Source of the DNA: Baffinella frigidus
Lineage: Eukaryota; Cryptophyceae; Cryptomonadales; Baffinellaceae
Assembly: GCA_026770585.1 (NCBI GenBank)
Contig: MU646690.1
Coordinates: 133,799-144,503 of the forward strand
Direction of reading: 5' to 3'
DNA length: 10,705 bases
Below are positions 1-6,780 of this stretch, in pieces (positions within the stretch are counted from its first letter, which is position 1; the number at the start of each line of letters is the position of its first letter). Both the position numbers and the translations under genes were made by a program. Below the pieces are notes generated by a model that was not told where the DNA came from, ran no database searches, and saw nothing but the letters and a program-made list of their open reading frames with translations.

Positions 1-817
1 CCCCCCGGTCGACTCCCAGGCCTAGCGCTGCCTCAGTCGGGTTGGCTGACTATTCCCAACTTGACATGCCACACAGCGGGCGACGAAGGGATGTTCCTCC
101 GCTATTGCCTACCACGCCAGATTCTTGGAAGGTGTTGCCAAAAGTCAATTTCCCCTCAAGGCAGTGGTTTTCAAAAGGCAAAGAACCTTATCAGAAAGGT
201 TTTTACAAAATCAACACCCTCCTCGACTCTGGCGTAGTACCGTAGGGTCTGTGGATTATCCAATTCCGGGTTATTTAAGAAACCCCTTTGTAGTCCACTG
301 TGTGGCTGTCTAGTTCAAATCCGTCAACTTTGGAGCCAAAAAGTGCGCGGCCTCACCAAAATGGTGAGACCAAATAGACTGAGACAACGCTATAAAGATA
401 CCTCTGAATTTGTAATTAACGTAACCTTTCATTAGAGAGAGATTGATAATTTATTGCCAAACAACCAGCGTCAGCGCCACGCATGCTGCGCATTATGTCA
501 CTACTGTACCCCGTGTCGGCCGCTCATACGAGCATTTTCCGGATGGATTCTCACTCCACCTCCTACAACCTTTCATTACGGGTACAGGTGTGCCTCTGGC
601 GATCCGCGCGACCCCAAAAGGCTTTTGCTGCTCATTTTTTTTAAGCAGAGGCCTGGTGTTCATGTTGGGAGAAATCAAAACCTCAAGGACCTAAAGGACC
701 AATGGCGCCGTCGTACCACTCGAGACTGGAAGAAGGACTATTTTAAAAAATTAAGTTTACAAGTCCTTTACAAGTGAAGAAAAAAAAATTGTAGTAATTT
801 TTACACAAATAGGGGCG
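1..817. other. No gene recognised
   Basis: Several short frames are open but none has a recognisable domain. Pieces are shared with other parts of the window: CACACAGCGGGC (70), AAAAGTCAATTTCC..TTCAAAAGGC (139-179; also about 7203-7241), and CAGGTGTGCCTCTGG (584; also 1168). Confidence 0.6.
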
Positions 818-859
818 TTGGTCACGTATCTCGCGTAATTCCTCGAGATACGTGACCAA
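818..859. repeat. Perfect 16-bp stem hairpin
   Basis: TTGGTCACGTATCTCG (818-833) pairs exactly with 844-859 across a 10-base loop. The TTGGTCACGT end also occurs in the inverted repeat at 7003-7013 / 7437-7447. Confidence 0.85.
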
Positions 860-1164
860 GCCTGCCCGTGACTGGTACTAAATTTGACAACCCCACATTT
901 AAAATGGTCCCATTTCTAGCCTCGAGTGGTAGCTGCCCTATTGGAGCCCTTCCTGGGCGCAACACCATTTCATGCGTGCCACGAAACACACGGAGGGAGC
1001 TTCAACCTTAAATTCTGATTTGCGACCGGGCGTGGACTCCCAGGTGTGCATCCTGGTACAAACGAAACATTATCGCGCCCAGAAACGGCTCCAATTGCTG
1101 GATTTTGGCGTGTTTCCTCGGAAATAATTACCGTTAGGCACATTCTCACGTGTAGCCTGGCGTG
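860..1164. other. No gene recognised
   Basis: Mixed-composition sequence without repeats longer than about 15 bases that I could see, and no convincing frame on either strand. Confidence 0.5.
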
Positions 1165-1169
1165 GTCGC

Positions 1170-1286
1170 AGGTGTGCCTCTGGAGACCCAAGTGACGCCA
1201 ACGGTGCCATCGCGGCGGGCCTCGCAGGGTGCGGGTTCGCGCTGCACGTGCTGCCCGGCGCCGCGCAGCTAAAAAAAGGGCTCGAG
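1170..1286 (+). pseudogene. Coding-like remnant, TPR-like end
   Basis: After TCGCAG at 1165-1170, one frame is open through CASGDPSDANGAIAAGLAGC to LPGAAQLKKGLEVQPLL and then enters CCCTCAA repeats. The 'A..GL...AL...PG.AQLKKGLE' pattern resembles the last helix of a TPR repeat and is GC-rich like exon 2. It is probably a decayed exon of a TPR gene; no complete domain is present. Confidence 0.35.
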
Positions 1287-1400
1287 GTCCAGCCCTTGCT
1301 TACCCCTCAACCCTCACCCTTAACCTCAAGCTCCAGCCTCGATTTGGTCTACTTCGGGGGGGTTCGCGCTGCGCGTGCGCTTCCTTACCCTAGACCTATA

Positions 1401-1604
1401 GAGCCAATGTGGTTGGACTTGGCCAAACCCAACTTCGAAGTTGCAAGATGCGAACTTCTAGATGGACCGTAATTATTAGTAAACACCGTGATTTGTACTG
1501 CAAAATTTGAATTTACAACACTAAATATCCAAAAGAGTCCATCTAGAAGTTCGCATCTTCGTAGCTTCGAACTTCGATTTGGCCAAGTCCTACCACATTG
1601 GCTC
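1401..1604. repeat. 66-bp inverted repeat with 71-base spacer
   Basis: 1401-1466 (GAGCCAATGTGGTTGGACTT...) and 1538-1604 are complementary at most positions. The spacer is AT-rich. It could be a fold-back transposon, but no target duplication is clear. Confidence 0.75.
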
Positions 1605-1709
1605 TACCAACCCTCCTCCTCACAGGTCGAGGGTTCGGGTTCAGGGTCTCGGGTCCAGGATTTGGGGATTGACGTTTAGGGGTTGAGAGTGAGGGGTTGA
1701 GGGTTACAG

Positions 1710-1752
1710 CTGAGGAGCTGAAGAAGGCGCTGGAGGTCCAGCCCGCCCTTAA
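1710..1752 (+). pseudogene. TPR-like exon scrap, second copy
   Basis: After GTTACAG, a phase 1 start gives (A)EELKKALEVQPALN, close to QLKKGLEVQPLL at 1265-1286. It continues into CCTCATAAACCCCTAA repeats. Confidence 0.4.
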
Positions 1753-1868
1753 CCTCATAAACCCCTAAAGACACACTTGACCCCTGAAACCCCAAGACCC
1801 CAGAGCCCTAAAACCCTGAGGCCTTCCCGCCCCGACGCCATAAAGCCCTAACGGGAACCTCACCCAGC

Positions 1869-1901
1869 TGAACAGGGGGCTGGAAGTGCGGCCCTTCCTA
1901 A
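1869..1901 (+). pseudogene. TPR-like exon scrap, third copy
   Basis: LNRGLEVRPFL, after ACCCAG and followed by CTAAACCC. A third decayed version of the same short segment. Confidence 0.35.
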
Positions 1902-2166
1902 ACCCGGGCCCGCCTCGGGTAAAAGGGCTCCAAGGCTCTCCTCAACCTCCCTCAACCTCCCTCAACCTCCCTCAACCCTCAACCGTGGGACCTCCAGCCC
2001 TTCCTTACCCCTCAACCCTCGACCGTAACGCTCAATCCTCAACTCTCAAACCCTGAATGTCAATCCCCCAATCCTGGACCCAAGACCCTGAACCCGAACC
2101 CTAATTCTGCGAGGACCAGGTCTTGGACAGGTCCGCCTCGGGTAAAAGGGCTCCAAGGGTGGGCCC

Positions 2167-2270
2167 TGTCCCCTAAGTGGCGAGTAGGCGCGTACGCCCT
2201 ACCGTAGGGCCCAAGGACCTGCCTAGGACCTCAGGGGGTCTATTTGGTCCCCCTCGCCACTTAAGGGATA
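2167..2270. mobile_element. Second fold-back family, 104-bp element
   Basis: Ends TGTCCCCTAAGTGGCGAG and CTCGCCACTTAAGGGATA are imperfect inverted repeats (16 of 18). The interior has CCCTACCGTAGGGCCC. Half copies of the same end with CCCC(T/G)TAAGTGGCGAG occur at 9858-9875 and 10044-10060, and a CGCCACTGAAGGGAT end at 3210-3225. Confidence 0.55.
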
Positions 2271-2370
2271 CGCATTGTAATGCTCGCGCGTGACGACCTT
2301 CACAAAACCCTGGAAAGGGGGTGTGCTGCTTCTGGCGGGCCCTGAATCTCAAACCCTAAACACAGTTGGG

Positions 2371-2664
<294 letters not shown>

Positions 2665-2784
2665 ACCTAAATCCGAAACCCTTCACAGGGGGTGTTCTGC
2701 TTCTGGCGAGTGGAGATCGAACAGGGTTTGATCAGCGCTGCCTGGTATCAACGCGGGGCATGATACCCCTTTTAAGTGCCCATA

Positions 2785-2901
2785 CAGGGGTACCTCGCTA
2801 ACAAGAAACTACGCCCCCCTAGGACCCTACAGCAGGACTATGCCTAGGGCTCTATGGTGGTCCTAGGGGGGGGGGGGGTTCTTATGAGCGAGGTAACCCT
2901 G
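2785..2901. mobile_element. Fold-back MITE, copy A
   Basis: 117 bp with ends CAGGGGTACCTCGCT and AGCGAGGTAACCCTG and a long hairpin-forming interior. It is flanked by TA on both sides (2783-2784, 2902-2903), as expected of a non-autonomous Tc1/mariner-like insert. Confidence 0.7.
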
Positions 2902-2904
2902 TAG

Positions 2905-3208
2905 GGTGCATATGCCCATAGGATGAATATGCCCATAGGGTGAATATTCACCCTAGCTCGCCCTAGGCAGGTCCTAGGGCCCTACCGTAGGTTGAATATG
3001 CCCATGGGGTGAATATTCACCCTAGCTCGCCCTAGGTAGGTCCTAGGGCCCTACCGTAGGGCGTGTCGAGCAGGGGTGCATGAGTGCCGCGTGGTTAAAA
3101 CGTGGGGTACGGTAGGGCCCTAGGACCTACCTCGGGCGAGTAGGCTCATACGCCCTACGGTAGGGCCCTAGGACCTACCTAGGGCGAGTTCGGGCGAATA
3201 TTCGCCCG
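2905..3208. repeat. Palindromic CCTAGGGCCCTACCGTAGGG cluster
   Basis: Two tandem units of about 68 bases (from 2927 and from 2997) carry GGGTGAATATTCACCC, then CTCGCCCTAGG, then CCTAGGGCCCTACCGTAGG. An inverted set follows at 3110-3190, so the whole can fold into a large cruciform. It ends with an 18-bp palindrome centred on GAATATTC (3191-3208). Confidence 0.75.
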
Positions 3209-3452
3209 TCCGCCACTGAAGGGATCGCGAAATGGCTCCAACGTCCCAATGGCTCCAACGTCCCGAGGCGGGCTCGTTCTGGACGAGGTCAACGCGGGGG
3301 GTGATTCCACGGGGTTGAGGGTTGAGGGTTTAACCCAACACTGTCCGTAGGAACGGCCCTATGTCCCTACGGATTTCCTACCGTAGGGTCGTGTGGGTTA
3401 GCCACGTGTGGGTTGTTCACGAAATTGTGGGGACTCGTCCCATCAAGGCCTT

Positions 3453-3569
3453 CAGGGGTACCTCGCTCATAAGAAACTGCCTCCCCCTAGGACCCTACAG
3501 TATGCCTATGCCTAGGGCCCTACGGTGGTCCTACGGGGGGGGCAGTTTCTTATGAGCGAGGTACCCCTG
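3453..3569. mobile_element. Fold-back MITE, copy B
   Basis: Ends CAGGGGTACCTCGCTCATAA and its complement, with extended pairing inwards (AGAAACTGCC / GGCAGTTTCT). Right flank TA, left flank TT, so the left target base has changed. Confidence 0.7.
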
Positions 3570-3573
3570 TAGC

Positions 3574-3975
3574 GATCCGAAAGCAAAAACGCTTTTTCTG
3601 CAGATATTTTCTACGGAAAGGCGTGTCGTTGGGCTATGTTGGGAGCATTTAAAACCTGGTTTTAAAGGACCTAAAACGAGAGTAACTTGTCCCCCGCGCA
3701 ATCTCGTCTCGGACCATACCAGAATCTGTCCTGATGAAAAGGCGTAAGATAGCATCATTTGATGCCTAAAATAGCATATACACCCTTACCTTCCGCGTGG
3801 GGAGCCTAAGATAGCGGGACAGATTCTGTCTTGGCCCGAAATTAAATCCCTCCTTAGCCCGCTGTGTGGTTGTTCGGATGGTGGCGAGGGACCTTTACAT
3901 GTAGGTTCTTCGAGCTCCCAACATAGGCGGACACCGGAACTTGTTCTGCAGAAAGGCCATGCTTCCTTTCGGATC
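3574..3975. mobile_element. 400-bp inverted-repeat element next to MITE B
   Basis: Left arm 3574-3646 (GATCCGAAAG...TTTCTGCAGA...CTATGTTGGGAGC) matches the complement of 3913-3975 imperfectly. An inner pair CAGAATCTGTCC is at 3720-3731 and 3817-3828. There is no transposase. The motif ATGTTGGGAG...AAGGACCTAAA also occurs at 662-698, suggesting a dispersed family. Confidence 0.55.
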
Positions 3976-4178
3976 ACATCAAGCCCCCCTGTACAGAGGA
4001 TCGCGGCAGAACCGGCTAAAGGGTATCCTCATCGGGCGTTTGAGTTAGGCCAAAGAGGCACAGGCCTCGCACACACACTCAGGATAAAGCAAGTCGGCTG
4101 AAGGCCCCAAGTGGTATCCCATCGTTCAGCCCATAGGAGCTCCAACCACGGATACCTCAGATGTCAAACCAAGAAAAT
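3976..4178. other. No gene recognised
   Basis: Non-repetitive, no convincing frame. Similar unrecognised sequence lies at 4389-4590. Confidence 0.5.
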
Positions 4179-4388
4179 GTAGAGGTTTCCCCCAATGTAC
4201 GGAAGTCAGCAAAGTTAAGGGGGACAGAAAGGTGGATGTGTTGAGGTTTCTTCCAATGTACGGAAGTCAGCAACGTTGACGCTTGGGAATCCAAGCGTCA
4301 GAACATAGCAATAGCACAACAGCAAAATACGCGAGAGACAGATGAGTGTGTAGAGGTTTCCCCCAATGTACGATAGTCAGCAAAGTTA
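4179..4388 (+). repeat. Three copies of a 39-base unit
   Basis: GTAGAGGTTTCCCCCAATGT and the following ACGGAAGTCAGCAAAGTT occur at 4179, 4238 and 4347. The second is followed by a 9-bp hairpin GACGCTTGG..CCAAGCGTC (4278-4299). Possibly the end of a non-autonomous element; no coding seen. Confidence 0.75.
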
Positions 4389-4599
4389 GATAAGGGCAAC
4401 CCTAGCGTCAGAGGACAGCAGCAGCACGACACCAAAAACAAAGGATGCAGTATTAGACTAAGGGTTTCTTTAGCGCATGTTGTTTAGTAGCAATACACGC
4501 GTCAGAAACACAATTACAAGTCAACAAAGTGACGAATGTAATCCCCCCCCTTCAACAACGCTCCTTTCACCCCACCGTCCCCGTTCGGCGTTTATATTT

Positions 4600-4760
4600 C
4601 TCTCTCTTCTTTAGGTCCTCCCGCCTCCCTTCCCCCGTCCCTCTCTCCCTCCCCCCCTCCCTCCCTCCCTCCGACCATCCCTTCTTCCGACGTCTTCCCC
4701 CTCCCTCTCCCACCTCCGTCGCTCACCCCCTTTTCTTCGAGGATCGGACCGATTTAACCG
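4600..4760 (+). promoter_or_regulatory. Pyrimidine-rich stretch upstream of the gene
   Basis: CT-rich on the + strand with CCCT and CTCC runs, ending about 150 bases before the proposed start codon. It could be a core-promoter or 5' UTR pyrimidine tract. There is a TATA-like 'tttatatttc' at about 4590. No promoter motif is certain, and the reading depends mostly on position. Confidence 0.3.
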
Positions 4761-4790
4761 CGGCGAGTATTTGACTCAAATACGATCCTG

Positions 4791-4905
4791 GCAACGAAAA
4801 TCAAATTACTACACACCTTTTGAGGTCGAGTTTTTCGATTTGCAGGGGATCCGATTCGATTTGCAGGGGATCTCCGATTCGATTTGCAACGAAAATTACT
4901 ACACG
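4791..4905 (+). repeat. Short repeats in the presumed 5' UTR
   Basis: Three near-copies of a 20-24 base unit (CGATTTGCAGGGGATCCGATT) lie between two copies of GCAACGAAAAT...TTACTACAC (4791-4814 and 4886-4904). They end nine bases before the ATG. They may form the transcribed leader; no function is visible. Confidence 0.6.
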
Positions 4906-4913
4906 GACTGAAA

Positions 4914-5094
4914 ATGTCCGGTGAGATTTTGCCTGTCTTGCTAAAAAAGATCCGGAAGATGGTTTTGTTCCGATCGATTGCGTCGCTCGTCGCTACCGGA
5001 TTTTTCATCACCCTCATATTCTCACCCGCTTGCGCGCGGCCCCCGGCGCCAGGCTCTTGTTCATTGGCGGGATGGGAGAGCCGCCCCAGCACGG
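4914..5094 (+). CDS. Exon 1: start codon and signal-like N-terminus
   Basis: The frame opens at an ATG (4914) in an AAAATGTCC context and ends at a strong donor, G|GTAAGC, at 5095. It encodes 60 residues plus one base (phase 1). Residues 11-15 are basic (KKIRK), residues 17-36 are hydrophobic, and Pro-Ala-Cys-Ala (38-41) looks like a signal-peptidase site, followed by a Pro/Gly-rich stretch. This fits an ER signal peptide or signal anchor, or the first part of an organelle-targeting leader. Met16 is a possible internal start that would shorten the basic region. Family NTAN1 proteins normally lack such a leader. The upstream in-frame codons contain no other ATG close by. Confidence 0.6.
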
Positions 5095-6289
5095 GTAAGC
5101 CTCCCGAAACCTGGGGACGCATGTTTTGGTGTTGGGCGCGCTGGGGCCTGGGCGGGCGATGGGGTCCGCGCAGGATGGGACTTGCCCCATCTTCGACGTG
5201 TGCTCAGATCCCGTGAATCTGTGCAGCTGGGGCCTGGGGGCCGATGGACCTGGAAAAGTTGAGCTCATATCCCGTGAATCTGTGCAGGGTGCTGGAGCGG
5301 GCGGGCGACTCGGAGAGCGCAGCTGCTGGGACTGCGGGGAGGCGCCGTGTCAGCTGATGCGCATGCAGTGAACGCACAGGCACGATGGTATGAGCAGATC
5401 GCGCGAGGGGACTCGCATAGTCATGCCGGCGAGTGGGCAAGCGCAATCCCAATCTACACTCGCGCCTTGTCCGAGTCGAGCAGTATGCCGACGTTGGCAG
5501 TCATCCAACTCTACTCGAACCGCGCGACGTGCTTGTACAGGCAAGGGTTATTCGTCAAGGCTGGGGAGGACGTCCGCGCCGGCCTCGCCCTCTTCCCCGA
5601 CACCGAGCCCAGTCTCGCTGAGGGAGCGGAGGGGCCCTCCGCCCCCGCGCTTCCAGACGAGCTCGTTCAGCTCAAGAAGCATCTGTCGTGGATGGATACC
5701 GACTTGCAGCAGGCGGTAGCGGCGCAGCACGCGGCGGTCACCACAAGTGCGGCGGACCTCGACTTGGCGGTGGAGCAAGCGGCGGCGAGCACACGCGACG
5801 TCAGCGCCGCAGCTCCGACCACAATCCCTGCCGGCAGCCCCCTTTGCATCGCCCTGGGCGACGTTGGCACCGCGGACAGCACCACGAAATATTTCTTCGA
5901 GACGCAGCACTGTGCGCTGTCCCCCGGCGCAAAGCAGCGCTTTGTGGCGACGCTGTGGGTCTCGACGTGCATTGCGGTGTTCGTGAGCAGCCCCGACGGC
6001 AGGGCCTTCGCCGCGCATATCAGCGGTGCCCTCAACCCTAGACCCTGACCTCTAAATCCACAACCTTGGTCGTCCGGTGGGCTCCAAAGACGGCCGTCTT
6101 TGGAGCCGTCTTTGGGCCTTCGGCACCCACATCAGCGGTACCCTGAACCCTCGACCCTAAACGCTCAACACTAAACCCTCAACCATCAACCCACAACCCT
6201 AAACCCTAAATCCTAAACCCTGAACCCTAAACCCTCAACCTTCAACCTTCAACCCTCAACCCTCAATCCTCAACCCTCAACCCTCTCCC

Positions 6290-6328
<39 letters not shown>

Positions 6329-6514
6329 ACCTTCAACCCTCAACCCTCTCCCCTCAACCCTCTCCCCTCTCCCCTCAACCCTCAACCCTCTCCCCTCAGC
6401 CCTCTCCCCTCAGCCCTCTCCCCTCAGCCCTCTCCCCTCAACCCTCAATCCGAAACCCACAAGCAGGCGACCAGCTGATCCAAAGCTTTCATGCGAGAAC
6501 CGAACGGGGAGAGT

Positions 6515-6563
<49 letters not shown>

Positions 6564-6599
6564 CAGACTTCATTCACCCGAAAACCGAAACCCGAAAGC

Positions 6600-6673
<74 letters not shown>

Positions 6674-6731
6674 AGCAGGCGACCAGCTGATCCAAAGCTT
6701 GCATGCGAGAAACGAACGGGGGGAGAGAAGG

Positions 6732-6780
<49 letters not shown>

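Larger units (their letters stand above)
1622..2105. repeat. Degenerate telomere-like sequence in both orientations
   Basis: G-rich (GGGTTGAGGG) at 1622-1706, C-rich (CCTCAACC, CCCTAAA) from 1743 to 2105. It includes the tandem CTCAACCTCC at 1937-1975 and two copies of CGCCTCGGGTAAAAGGGCTC (1911, 2134). Confidence 0.8.

Noticed and set aside
4179-4388. CRISPR array.
   Set aside because: Only three units at uneven spacing, related spacers and a eukaryotic setting.
4754-5122. Minus-strand 122-codon frame.
   Set aside because: No start context or domain; overlaps the well-supported exon 1 on the other strand.
5548-6035. Minus-strand and alternate-frame open frames over exon 2.
   Set aside because: Shadows of the GC-rich exon 2; no domain seen, while the + frame has TPR and NTAN1 features.
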